A stretch of DNA of 64,000 bases. Origin: Acidobacteriota bacterium (GTDB lineage Bacteria > Acidobacteriota > Vicinamibacteria > Vicinamibacterales > SCN-69-37). The DNA lies in the NCBI GenBank assembly GCA_947467605.1, contig CANIII010000020.1, positions 1-64,000 of the forward strand, given 5' to 3'. Each line of letters begins with the position of its first letter. The first letter of the stretch is position 1. This document shows, in pieces, positions 15,318 through 26,299 of this stretch. Under the pieces are notes generated by a model. That model saw nothing but the letters and a program-made list of their open reading frames with translations, was not told the DNA's origin and searched no databases. Both the position numbers and the translations under genes were made by a program.

Positions 15318-16157
15318 GTGGCCCCCCATCGACGACTCCTGATCGGCGCTCTGCTCGTCGCCACGAGCCTCGTGACGCCACTCGCGGCCGGCCGAACACC
15401 AGGCGGGCAAACGGCGACGAGCGTCGACGCGCTCATCGCCAAAGCCGCGGCATATGTCCGTGACTATCGCGAACAACTGACTTACGTAATGGCGACCGAA
15501 CGCTACACGCAGACGCTCACGGGGGGCATCTCGCAGTACGACATGGACGAGACACTCGCCAGCGACGTGTATTTCGTCTATGTGCCGGCCGACAAAGTCT
15601 GGATGGCGATCCGTGACGTCGAGATCGTCGATGGCAAGGTCCTGAAAGAACGCGACAACGTTCGCGCCATTCTCAACAGCGGGCAGGTCGGCGCAGCGCG
15701 GGCACTCAAAGACAAGAACGCCCGCTACAACCTCGGCACGATCCTCCGAAACTTCAACGAGCCGACGCTCAGTCTGCTGATTCTCGACGACGACCATCGG
15801 TCGCGAACGACGTTCGTCCAACAGAAAGTCAGTGGTGGCAGGGTCATCGTGTCGTTCGCGGAGCACACGGCGCCGACGCTGATCATGAACGTCGACGGCA
15901 AGCCGGCGTTCTCCAAAGGCGAGTTCACGATCGATCCGGCGAACGGGCGCATCGAGCGGGCCGAACTACGCATCCGGTTGGGCGTCGTCGACGCGACGTT
16001 GACGACGACGTATCGCGCGGACGCAAAGTTGAAAATGTGGGTGCCGGCGCGTTTCGACGAGCTGTATGTTGAGCCGATGCGTCGGCCGCAGAGGATTACC
16101 GGCCGCGCCGACTACAGCGACTACACGCGCTTCGATGTTGAAGTGCGAATCAAGTGA
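15318..16157 (+). CDS. Exported protein of unknown function, paralogue 1
   Basis: A 279-aa protein with an N-terminal signal peptide (residues about 1-25, ending LAAG). The mature part starts SVDALIAKAAAYVRDYREQLTYVMATERYTQ and contains a central RYNLGTILRNFNEPT segment and a C-terminal beta-rich domain ending YSDYTRFDVEVRIK. The next gene encodes a homologue of exactly the same length. I do not recognise a named family; proteins with this layout occur as exported hypotheticals in Acidobacteria. The start is GTG. The next gene overlaps by 4 nt. Confidence 0.7.
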   Translation: MAPHRRLLIGALLVATSLVTPLAAGRTPGGQTATSVDALIAKAAAYVRDYREQLTYVMATERYTQTLTGGISQYDMDETLASDVYFVYVPADKVWMAIRDVEIVDGKVLKERDNVRAILNSGQVGAARALKDKNARYNLGTILRNFNEPTLSLLILDDDHRSRTTFVQQKVSGGRVIVSFAEHTAPTLIMNVDGKPAFSKGEFTIDPANGRIERAELRIRLGVVDATLTTTYRADAKLKMWVPARFDELYVEPMRRPQRITGRADYSDYTRFDVEVRIK

Positions 16158-16993
16158 GCCCGAGACGTGGTCTCTGCGCAGCGCTGATCATGCTGGTGGT
16201 CGCGGCGCCGCATGCGCAAACACCGCGAAAGATCGATACCTCTCCCCAAGCAGTGGTCGCCGCCGCCGGCGCGTACGTGAACACGTATCAGAGGGACATG
16301 GCGTTTGTGCTGGCTGACGAAGTCGCCGCCCAACACGTGGCGCAGCCGCTGCTCGATCGCACGGAGGACCGTCGCACACGGGGGGAGTTCTTTCTGACAT
16401 ACCTGCCCAACGACGGCGTCTGGATCTCCGTCCGCGATGTGCGCGAGGTCGACGGCGTCGTGGTGAAAGACGCGGATGACATCCGTAGCGTCATCCAGCG
16501 AGCACCGCTGTCGCGGCTGGGGTCGGTGATTGCCGAGAAGAACTCGCGATTCAATATCGGCGATGTGCGGCGCACATTCAACGAGCCGACGTTTGGCCTG
16601 TTGGTCGTGAATCCATTCAACCAGCGCCGCTTCAAGTTCGACCGTGTCTCGGTCACGGCCGGTCTCTCACCCATCGTTACGTTGAAGTTCACTGAGCGGG
16701 ATCGTCCGACGCTGATCGTCGGCACCCGCGGTGAGCCGGTGTACACGCATGGCGAGCTTGATGTGGACGCGACCACCGGCCGCGTGCAACGCACGCGGAT
16801 TGAGATGACCATGGGATCGGTCAAGGCGTCAATCGCGACCGCCTACGCGCCTGATGCGAAGCTCGATCTCTGGGTGCCGGCCGTGATGAGCGAGCACTAC
16901 GAACAGACGGCCGGCGAGCGACGTCAGACCATCAGCGTTGATACCGAGTACTCGAACTATCGCCGGTTCGACACCAGCGTCATCATCAAGTAA
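16154..16993 (+). CDS. Exported protein of unknown function, paralogue 2
   Basis: A 279-aa homologue of the preceding protein. Shared landmarks in the same order are AAAxYVxxYxR near residue 40, VWIxVRDVxxVDGxVxKxxDxxR, SRFNIGDVRRTFNEPT, a PTLIVxxxGxPxxxxGEL stretch, DAKLDLWVP and the C-terminal YSNYRRFDTSVIIK. A signal peptide ends near AAPHAQ. GTG 16154 overlaps the previous stop by 4 nt, so both are translated together. The pairing suggests tandem duplication with divergence rather than a recent copy, since identity looks only moderate. The function is unknown; the M61 peptidase gene converges 5 nt downstream. Confidence 0.7.
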   Translation: MSPRRGLCAALIMLVVAAPHAQTPRKIDTSPQAVVAAAGAYVNTYQRDMAFVLADEVAAQHVAQPLLDRTEDRRTRGEFFLTYLPNDGVWISVRDVREVDGVVVKDADDIRSVIQRAPLSRLGSVIAEKNSRFNIGDVRRTFNEPTFGLLVVNPFNQRRFKFDRVSVTAGLSPIVTLKFTERDRPTLIVGTRGEPVYTHGELDVDATTGRVQRTRIEMTMGSVKASIATAYAPDAKLDLWVPAVMSEHYEQTAGERRQTISVDTEYSNYRRFDTSVIIK

Positions 16994-16998
16994 CGCGC

Positions 16999-18912
16999 TT
17001 ACTTCGCCTTCGACCCGAGCCAGGCGTCGCGGAACGCTTTCTGCGCGTCGGTGAGACTGCCGCCGGCGGCGGCCACATCAACAATGGTCACCGACGGATC
17101 GGCTTCAATGACCAGTGTGCCCGTGGCCGCAAGGCCACCGCGGCGAGTGATACCGAGCTTCACTGCCGTGCCGGCTGGTTTTGTCGACAATGCGGCCCAG
17201 CTGTCCTGAGTCGCGGCCTGGCCATCGATCGTGGCAATGATGTCGCCGAAATCGACGCCGGCTTTGTAGATGGGCGAATTGAATGCGACGGGTGTCTTCG
17301 TCGGCGTGCCACCACCGCGACCGCCGCTCATGCCGACGAGCAGGCCGCCGTTCACGGTCTGCACGGTGACGCTACCCGCCCAGCCCGCTTTGTTCGAGCC
17401 ACGCAGTTCATAGCCGGCGAGTTTGAAGAGACGCGCGTAGTCGACGACCTCGCGGCCTTCGACGTACTTGTCGAAGAAGTCATCGGCGAACTTCTTGTTA
17501 CCGGTGAGGGTGGTGAGTTCTGTCCGGAGGTCTCGGAGTGTGTAGGGGCGGTCGACCAGACCAGGCGCGGTGCCGCCCGGCTTGCCGAAGTCTCTCCACA
17601 TCATCCGCATGAAATCGTCGAGGGTGGTCTTGCCGTTCGACAGTTCGCGCAGTGAGAGGTCGAGGCCGAGGGCAATGGCGGCGCCGTAGGTGTAGTACGA
17701 GATGAACGTGCGTGCGCGATCGTTCGCATCGATGGACACGCCGGCATCGGCGAACGGCGCGTGCTCGCTCATCTGCACGGCCGAGCGCACCTGACGGCCC
17801 GCACCGTTGATGACCCCGACGGCGTAGTTGACCGGCACGCGGGGTGAGAGACCAGCGCGTCGCAAGAGCAAGTCACCGTAGTACTGCGTGAACCCTTCCG
17901 CCAGCCAGAGGCAGCACGTGATGTTCTCGCGCGTGAAATCGAACGGCTCGAGACCGGCGGGACGAATGCGCTCGACGTTCCAGTTGTGGAAGTACTCGTG
18001 CGAGATTGTGCCGAGCGCCTGCGATCGACCTTGCGGGGTCTTCAGGGAGAGACCCGGGCTCGATACCGCCGTGCTGTTGCGGTGCTCCATGCCATCGCCG
18101 TCGCCCCACGGCACATAGTCGAGGATGAATGTGTAGTTGCCGGGTTCGTACTTGGGAAACTCGCCGAACACCGCCATATGCTCGCGCACCATCGGCTGCA
18201 CGAGTTTTGCGAGTTCATCGACGTCGGCCTGCGCGCCATCGGAGTGCGCCGCGAGCCGGATCTTCACCGGCGTGCCGTCGGTGTTCTGCACCGTGAACTC
18301 GCTGATCACCAGATCGGCCAGTTCGGTGAAGCTGTCCATGAAGTACTGCAGGTTCGGCGCAGTGAAGGTCCACGGCTCATTCGTCGTGAACAGCTGCGTC
18401 GCGATCTTCCAGTTCAGTCCCTGTGGCGGCGCGAACGAGATTCGGATCGGTCGCGCGTCCATCCCCTGGGCCCACATGAACGCCGCCGGCATATTCATGC
18501 GCGCGTGTGATGTATCTACGCCCATGTAGGTGCCATCCGGCGTGTCGCCGAAAATCTTGTAGACGATGCGCACAATGCCGTCGTGATTCGCGACCTGCCA
18601 GGAATCAATGTCGGGCCGGGTGGTGGAGAGCTTCGCACCCCGACCATTGAACGCTTCGAGTGAGAACACGTTCTTCGAGAATTCATGGACGGCGTATCGG
18701 CCCGGAGACGATCGGCTCATGCGCGCTTGGAAGGGCGTCGCCGCCAGACCGCTCACGGTCATCTCCACCTGCATCCAGTGATGCTCAGGCTCAGGGAATG
18801 TCACGCGATACGTGATGGGCGTCGCGGCCACGGGCGCTGCCTGCTGAGCCACGACGGGTGCAACAACGGACACGGCCAAGAATGCGAATGTAGCGAACGC
18901 GAGTCGACGCAT
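16999..18912 (-). CDS. M61-family (glycyl) aminopeptidase with PDZ domain
   Basis: A 637-aa exported peptidase with a signal peptide (residues 1-22, ending VVAQQ). The N-terminal beta domain starts ITYRVTFPEPEHHWMQVEM. The zinc motif is H305-E306-Y-F-H309 in SHEYFHNWNVERIRP, with the downstream acidic ligand expected in CLWLAEGFTQYY. A PDZ-like domain (about residues 505-600) carries SPIYKAGVDFGDIIATIDGQ. M61 enzymes release N-terminal Gly/Ala from peptides in the periplasm. A -10-like TAAAAT sits 6 nt before the ATG, and the reductase gene ends 9 nt upstream, so it may have its own leaderless start as well as readthrough. Confidence 0.92.
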   Translation of the reverse strand: MRRLAFATFAFLAVSVVAPVVAQQAAPVAATPITYRVTFPEPEHHWMQVEMTVSGLAATPFQARMSRSSPGRYAVHEFSKNVFSLEAFNGRGAKLSTTRPDIDSWQVANHDGIVRIVYKIFGDTPDGTYMGVDTSHARMNMPAAFMWAQGMDARPIRISFAPPQGLNWKIATQLFTTNEPWTFTAPNLQYFMDSFTELADLVISEFTVQNTDGTPVKIRLAAHSDGAQADVDELAKLVQPMVREHMAVFGEFPKYEPGNYTFILDYVPWGDGDGMEHRNSTAVSSPGLSLKTPQGRSQALGTISHEYFHNWNVERIRPAGLEPFDFTRENITCCLWLAEGFTQYYGDLLLRRAGLSPRVPVNYAVGVINGAGRQVRSAVQMSEHAPFADAGVSIDANDRARTFISYYTYGAAIALGLDLSLRELSNGKTTLDDFMRMMWRDFGKPGGTAPGLVDRPYTLRDLRTELTTLTGNKKFADDFFDKYVEGREVVDYARLFKLAGYELRGSNKAGWAGSVTVQTVNGGLLVGMSGGRGGGTPTKTPVAFNSPIYKAGVDFGDIIATIDGQAATQDSWAALSTKPAGTAVKLGITRRGGLAATGTLVIEADPSVTIVDVAAAGGSLTDAQKAFRDAWLGSKAK

Positions 18913-18918
18913 CGGTCG

Positions 18919-18924
18919 ATTTTA
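18919..18924 (-). promoter_or_regulatory. -10-like TAAAAT before the M61 gene
   Basis: On the minus strand TAAAAT ends 6 nt before the ATG at 18912. It partly overlaps the stop codon of the upstream reductase gene. Confidence 0.45.
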
Positions 18925-20154
18925 TCCTGCGAGCTGTCTGCGCACCATCAACCACGCCAGCTTGGCCGCCGTCTTTGGCGACGCGGCCAGCACACGCCGT
19001 CGCGCCTGACTATAGGAGATCCGGCCGGCAGCGTAGTCGACGATGAGCTCGCGCAGCCAGGGCAGCGCGCGACCGGCGCGGACGACGCGGTTCATGCGGG
19101 TGTGGTCAGCGAAGAGGAAGCGCTGGATGAGCACCGCGTCGCGGAGTTCCGCGCCGATTTCCGATCGCCACGAGCGGTCGAACGCGCGTCCGGCGGACGG
19201 CGACAGCTGCGATGCCGCCACGGCACCGGCGGCGAGTTCGCCGCTGATCATCGCGTAGTAGATGCCTTCGGCCGTGAAGGCGTTCACGAAACCTCCAGCA
19301 TCGCCGGCAAAGAGCACGCGACCCGACGGATGGTGCGTGCGCGGCAGCGGGCCGCCGACAGGAATCAGAAACGGCGTGAAATGGCGGCGGTCGGATGTGC
19401 CGTGCAGTGCGCCGTCAACGAGGAGGTCGCTGACAAATTGCGACTGCATCGCATAGGGGTGTCCATCGACGCTGCGCTCGTAGTGCGATAGCAGGCAGCC
19501 GATGCCGACGTTGACGTGATGCGCCTTGGGGAAGATGTACGCGTAGCCGTCGAGCCCGCGATAGCCGTACGAGACCCACAGCACGTCTGGCCGTGTGGGG
19601 CGCAATGTCTCGACCGGTGTCTCTTCCATCATATCGATCGCGATGGCGCGTTTCGGCCAGGCCGCGTTCACGCCCGTGCGCTTCGCGATCACGCTGTGCA
19701 CGCCGTCCGCCGCGATCACAATCGGCGCGCGCAACTGTCGACCATCACGCGCGCGAAGCGTCACGCCCGTGTCGTCCACACCGACGTGTGTGGTTTCAAA
19801 CCGCTCACACAACGTCGCACCAGCGGCCTGGGCAGCGCGGACGAGCGCGTGATCGAACTCGACGCGACGAATCAAAATAATGCTCGGATCCGGCGACGCC
19901 ATCTCCATCACCGCGGCATCGGGACCCTGCAATTGCAGCGTGCTGACGTGGTGCACGTCGATGCCGGCGATCGCGTCCGTCAGCCACGGGAATCGGCGAA
20001 GCGCGCGAACACTGACGCCGCCGCCGCACGGCTTGTTGCGCGGGAACTCGGCTTTGTCGATGAGTGTGACGCGCACACCGGCCGCAGCCAGCGTGCGCGC
20101 CGCCACCGCGCCGGCAGGACCGGCGCCTGCGACGATGATCTCCAGGGAACCCAC
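18922..20154 (-). CDS. Geranylgeranyl reductase-family flavoprotein
   Basis: A 410-aa FAD-dependent reductase. It has a Rossmann dinucleotide motif (GAGPAGAVAARTLAAAG), the family's PCGGGV motif near residue 42, and VLFAGDAGGFVNAFTAEGIYYAM in the FAD-contacting region. Members reduce double bonds of isoprenoid chains (chlorophyll, menaquinone or archaeal-type lipids); menaquinone or lipid reduction would be plausible here but is not shown. The assigned GTG start at 20154 lies inside one arm of a 26-bp hairpin, and its middle base is the single mismatch of that hairpin, so the exact start is doubtful. The N-terminus up to EIIVAGAG leaves no room for a later start. Confidence 0.85.
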   Translation of the reverse strand: MGSLEIIVAGAGPAGAVAARTLAAAGVRVTLIDKAEFPRNKPCGGGVSVRALRRFPWLTDAIAGIDVHHVSTLQLQGPDAAVMEMASPDPSIILIRRVEFDHALVRAAQAAGATLCERFETTHVGVDDTGVTLRARDGRQLRAPIVIAADGVHSVIAKRTGVNAAWPKRAIAIDMMEETPVETLRPTRPDVLWVSYGYRGLDGYAYIFPKAHHVNVGIGCLLSHYERSVDGHPYAMQSQFVSDLLVDGALHGTSDRRHFTPFLIPVGGPLPRTHHPSGRVLFAGDAGGFVNAFTAEGIYYAMISGELAAGAVAASQLSPSAGRAFDRSWRSEIGAELRDAVLIQRFLFADHTRMNRVVRAGRALPWLRELIVDYAAGRISYSQARRRVLAASPKTAAKLAWLMVRRQLAG

Positions 20155-20214
20155 TTGACAGGCCGTGGTATCTAAATCCCGCGCAACTTACCACGGCCTG
20201 TCAAGCGGGTTCCC
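20145..20214. repeat. Inverted repeat, 26-bp arms with one mismatch, 18-nt loop
   Basis: Arms 20145-20170 and 20189-20214 pair at 25 of 26 positions; the core cttgacaggccgtggta is exact. It covers the whole intergenic space between the ABC permease stop and the reductase start and includes the reductase start codon. No T-tract follows, so it is not a typical terminator. Confidence 0.9.
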
Positions 20215-20219
20215 GTGAA

Positions 20220-21536
20220 TCATGACGCCCGGATCCACCGAATCATTTCGGCGAACGTGGCGCCCTTGCCCTGCATCAGCACGCCCACGCGGAAGATGCG
20301 GCTCGCCGCCCAGACAAACGCCACCGTCGTCGCCAGCGTGATCGCGAGCGAGAGCGCCGGCTGCCAGAGTGGTGGCGTGGGCTGCATCGCCATGCGCAAC
20401 ATCATGATGAACGGTGCCGATGTCGGGAAGAACGAGAGGCCCATCGCGAGATTGGAATCGGGCGCGCGCAGCACCGCGAAAGAGCCGATGTAGCCGACCA
20501 TCATCAGCATCATCACCGGCTGCATCATGCTCTGCGCATCCTTGATATCTGAGCACGCCGAGCCGATGGCCAGAAACATCGAACCGAACATCAGCACACA
20601 GCAGACAAGGAAGATCACAAACCAACCCATCAACGCGGGCTGCACGAGTTCAGTGCGCCCCGCATAGATCGCGTAGTAGCCAATGCCCAGGAAATACACG
20701 AGGGCCAGCAAGACGGCGACAGCGGTGACGCCAAAGAGTTTGCCCAGCAGCAGGTCGAACGGCGACACCGAGGCGACCAGCACTTCGCTGATGCGGCTCA
20801 TCTTTTCCTCAATCACGGCGTTCAACAACTGCGGCGCAGTCGACATCACCGACAGGAACATGATGAAGAGCACGGCGAATGGCGCCACAAACGTCGCGAT
20901 CGGATCGGTCTCCTTCGCCTTTTCCAGCGAGCCATCCGCTTTCTTCGTCACCAGTCCCATCGTCTGCACATCCGCGCGCACGCTGAGTTTCTTGACGAGC
21001 TTCTGATCGACGCCGGCGGAATCGAAACGCCGCCGCGTGATTTCTTCGTTCAGTGTTTGCTCGAGCCACGTCGGAAACCGGTCGTACGACGGTGTCTCCG
21101 TGTAGTACTGAATGGCCGGCGCGGTCTCGACGTTCGGATCAACAGCACTGGCGGGAATCTCCACAAAGCCAAAGAGGTCCTTCGCTTTGATACGGTCCGA
21201 CAGCTGGAGGCGATACGAGCCCAGCGCCGCCGCATCGTCAAGAGCCACGGAGGTGTCATTCGGTACCGGCACGAAGTGCGGGCCGGTGCGCGTGGCGCCC
21301 TCGCCGTTCTTCTTGCTGAAGGCGTCGGCCGACGCGAAGAGCGGAGCCGACAACACGCCGCTGTGGTCGATCACCACGAACTTGTGATCGTCGCGATCCG
21401 AATGCTTCTGCGCGTAGACCTGAAAAGCGATCGCGCCACCCGTGATGATCGGCATCAAGAGGAGACCGATCAGAAACGCCTTCGTCTTGACCAGCGTGAG
21501 GAATTCTGATTGCGCGACGATAAAAATGCGATTCAT
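20220..21536 (-). CDS. ABC-2 type exporter permease (NatB-like)
   Basis: A 438-aa permease. It has an N-terminal helix (FLTLVKTKAFLIGLLLMPII), a large extracytoplasmic domain (residues about 45-215) and a C-terminal bundle of five or six helices starting near IATFVAPFAVLFIMFLSVM. It contains the ISEVLVASVSPFDLLLGKLFG segment typical of NatB/YhaP-type permeases. It follows its ATPase gene with a 1-nt overlap. NatAB systems export sodium ions, antibiotics or peptides, so the substrate is open. It may be cotranscribed into the reductase gene across the hairpin at 20145-20214. Confidence 0.9.
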   Translation of the reverse strand: MNRIFIVAQSEFLTLVKTKAFLIGLLLMPIITGGAIAFQVYAQKHSDRDDHKFVVIDHSGVLSAPLFASADAFSKKNGEGATRTGPHFVPVPNDTSVALDDAAALGSYRLQLSDRIKAKDLFGFVEIPASAVDPNVETAPAIQYYTETPSYDRFPTWLEQTLNEEITRRRFDSAGVDQKLVKKLSVRADVQTMGLVTKKADGSLEKAKETDPIATFVAPFAVLFIMFLSVMSTAPQLLNAVIEEKMSRISEVLVASVSPFDLLLGKLFGVTAVAVLLALVYFLGIGYYAIYAGRTELVQPALMGWFVIFLVCCVLMFGSMFLAIGSACSDIKDAQSMMQPVMMLMMVGYIGSFAVLRAPDSNLAMGLSFFPTSAPFIMMLRMAMQPTPPLWQPALSLAITLATTVAFVWAASRIFRVGVLMQGKGATFAEMIRWIRAS

Positions 21537-22462
21537 TAGTTTGCTCCAGACACAGGACGCTTCATGTCTTCCGCGGTGGGCTGCGCAATGCGCACGAAAA
21601 TGTCGTGCAGCGAGGGCTTGGTGAGTTCGAAGTGCTGCACGGTGGTCTTCTGCGCCAGTTTTTGCAGGAAGGCCTGCGGATCACCGCTCATGCGGAGGTC
21701 CTGATAGTTGCCGAAGTCGTTCACGCTGTCGATTTCCGTGAAGCCGGCGAGGGCCGCGCGGCCTCCCGTGACTCGCACGCGCACGGTGTCGTGGCCGTAG
21801 TTCGATTGAATTTCGTCGAGCGTGCCGTCGAGGACTTTCTGGCCTTTGAAGATCATGAAGATCCGATCGCAGAGACGTTCGGCCGCGCTCATGTCGTGCG
21901 TCGAGAACACGATCGTCGTGCCGCTTCGTCGCAAATCGAGCACCGCGTCTTTCAGCGCATCGGCGTTGACCGGATCCAGACCGGAGAATGGCTCGTCGAG
22001 AATCAGCAGTGTGGGCTTCGACACGATCGCCGAGATGAACTGCACCTTCTGCGCCATGCCTTTCGACAGCGCTTCGATTTTCTTGTCGGCCCACGGCGTG
22101 AGTTGGAATCGCTCGAGCCAGGCATTGATGACGGGGTCGAGATCTCTCACCGATTTGCCCTTGAGCTGCCCGTAGTACCGGAGCAACCGACGCACCGGCA
22201 TCCGCTTATAGAGGCCGCGCTCTTCCGGCAGATAGCCCACATCGTCACGCGCCGAGGACGAGCTGTGGCGGCCGAAGACGGTCACCTCGCCCGCGTCAGG
22301 CAGGAGGATGTTCATGATCATGCGGATCGTCGTGGTCTTGCCCGAGCCGTTGGGCCCGATGAAGCCGTAGATCGACCCTTCGGGCACCGAGAGCGAGACG
22401 TCGTTGACGGCGGCGTACGTCCCGAAGCGTTTGGTGACATTGGAGATTTCAATCGCTGCCAT
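21536..22462 (-). CDS. ABC exporter ATP-binding protein (NatA-like)
   Basis: A 308-aa ATPase. Walker A is GPNGSGKTTTI near residue 38, the signature region is LSKGMAQKVQF, Walker B with the catalytic Glu is LLILDEPFSGLDP, and the H-loop is FSTHDM. The C-terminal 80 residues form the accessory domain found in NatA/CcmA-type exporters (DUF4162-like). The canonical signature LSGGQ is changed to LSKGM, which is common in this subfamily. It is the first gene of a minus-strand operon and diverges from the act operon, sharing the 153-nt promoter region with the CRP-like site. Confidence 0.92.
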   Translation of the reverse strand: MAAIEISNVTKRFGTYAAVNDVSLSVPEGSIYGFIGPNGSGKTTTIRMIMNILLPDAGEVTVFGRHSSSSARDDVGYLPEERGLYKRMPVRRLLRYYGQLKGKSVRDLDPVINAWLERFQLTPWADKKIEALSKGMAQKVQFISAIVSKPTLLILDEPFSGLDPVNADALKDAVLDLRRSGTTIVFSTHDMSAAERLCDRIFMIFKGQKVLDGTLDEIQSNYGHDTVRVRVTGGRAALAGFTEIDSVNDFGNYQDLRMSGDPQAFLQKLAQKTTVQHFELTKPSLHDIFVRIAQPTAEDMKRPVSGAN

Positions 22463-22518
22463 GGGTTGTTCTCGAAAGTGAGATTAGTCCTAAAGACGCC
22501 CGGATGCGTGCTTGTCTA

Positions 22519-22547
22519 TTGACAGATTGTGAAATGTTTCACATCAT
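22519..22547 (+). promoter_or_regulatory. act operon promoter with CRP/FNR-type operator in the spacer
   Basis: TTGACA at 22519-22524 is a consensus -35. After a 17-nt spacer, CATCAT at 22542-22547 fits 4 of 6 bases of a -10. The spacer holds the perfect palindrome TGTGA-AATGTT-TCACA at 22528-22543, the textbook CRP/FNR-superfamily half-sites and spacing. Binding there would cover the promoter, which suggests repression of the act operon or control of the divergent nat operon. The ATG of actA is 68 nt downstream of the -10. Confidence 0.65.
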
Positions 22548-22615
22548 AACGGCATCATAACCAGATGCCGCACGGCCCGATCTTCATATAGGCTATGTGC
22601 GCCGATCGGCCAGCT

Positions 22616-23275
22616 ATGAGCCAGATTTTTCCGAAGAGTGCCAACTCCACTGCCCGCATGAGCCTTGCGGGTGTCGCGACCCTTGCCTTATTCCTGGGCT
22701 GGGTGGTGTTCACCTTGATGCGTTCGTCATGGGCGACCAAACAAAACGAGTTCGTTGAGCAGCCGATTCAGTTCAGCCACGCTCACCATGTGGGCGGCAT
22801 CGGCCTCGACTGTCGTTACTGCCATACGACAGTTGAGAAGTCGTCGTTCGCGGGAATTCCGCCGACGAAGACCTGCATGAACTGCCATTCCCAGCTCTGG
22901 ACCAACGCCAAGATCCTCGAACCGGTCCGGGCGTCGTTCAGAAATGACACACCTTTGAACTGGACTAAGGTAAACGACCTACCTAACTACGTCTATTTCA
23001 ACCACTCAATCCACGTGAAACAGGGCGTCGGATGCGCCACGTGCCATGGACCGGTCGACAAGATGCCGCTCATGTATCAGGCGCAGTCGCTCCTGATGGA
23101 ATGGTGCATCACCTGCCACCGCGCGCCGGAGAAGTTCATTCGCCCCCGCTCGGAGGTCTTCAACATGGCCTACGTGGCTCCAGACAATCAGGAAGAGCTC
23201 GGCCTTAAGTTGAAGGCTGAGTACAAGATAGCCGATCCCAAGCACATGACCAGCTGCTCGGTCTGCCACCGCTGA
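22616..23275 (+). CDS. actA: ACIII subunit ActA, pentaheme cytochrome c
   Basis: A 219-aa membrane-anchored multiheme cytochrome: one N-terminal helix (residues about 18-36) and five CxxCH motifs starting at C66, C87, C140, C164 and C214. In alternative complex III this subunit carries electrons from the ActB side to the acceptor oxidase. Extra histidines (HAHHVGG, NHSIHVKQ) are the expected axial ligands. ATG 22616 is chosen because the helix follows at normal distance; an upstream frame extension adds only seven residues. It is the first gene of a twelve-gene respiratory operon. Confidence 0.95.
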   Translation: MSQIFPKSANSTARMSLAGVATLALFLGWVVFTLMRSSWATKQNEFVEQPIQFSHAHHVGGIGLDCRYCHTTVEKSSFAGIPPTKTCMNCHSQLWTNAKILEPVRASFRNDTPLNWTKVNDLPNYVYFNHSIHVKQGVGCATCHGPVDKMPLMYQAQSLLMEWCITCHRAPEKFIRPRSEVFNMAYVAPDNQEELGLKLKAEYKIADPKHMTSCSVCHR

Positions 23276-23291
23276 GGCTACGAGAAAACAC

Positions 23292-26294
<3,003 letters not shown>

Positions 26295-26299
26295 CCAGC

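Noticed and set aside
20155..20176. TTGACA at 20155 as a promoter -35
   Set aside because: It lies in a palindrome arm, no -10 is found at 16-18 nt, and a plus-strand transcript there would only run antisense into the nat operon.
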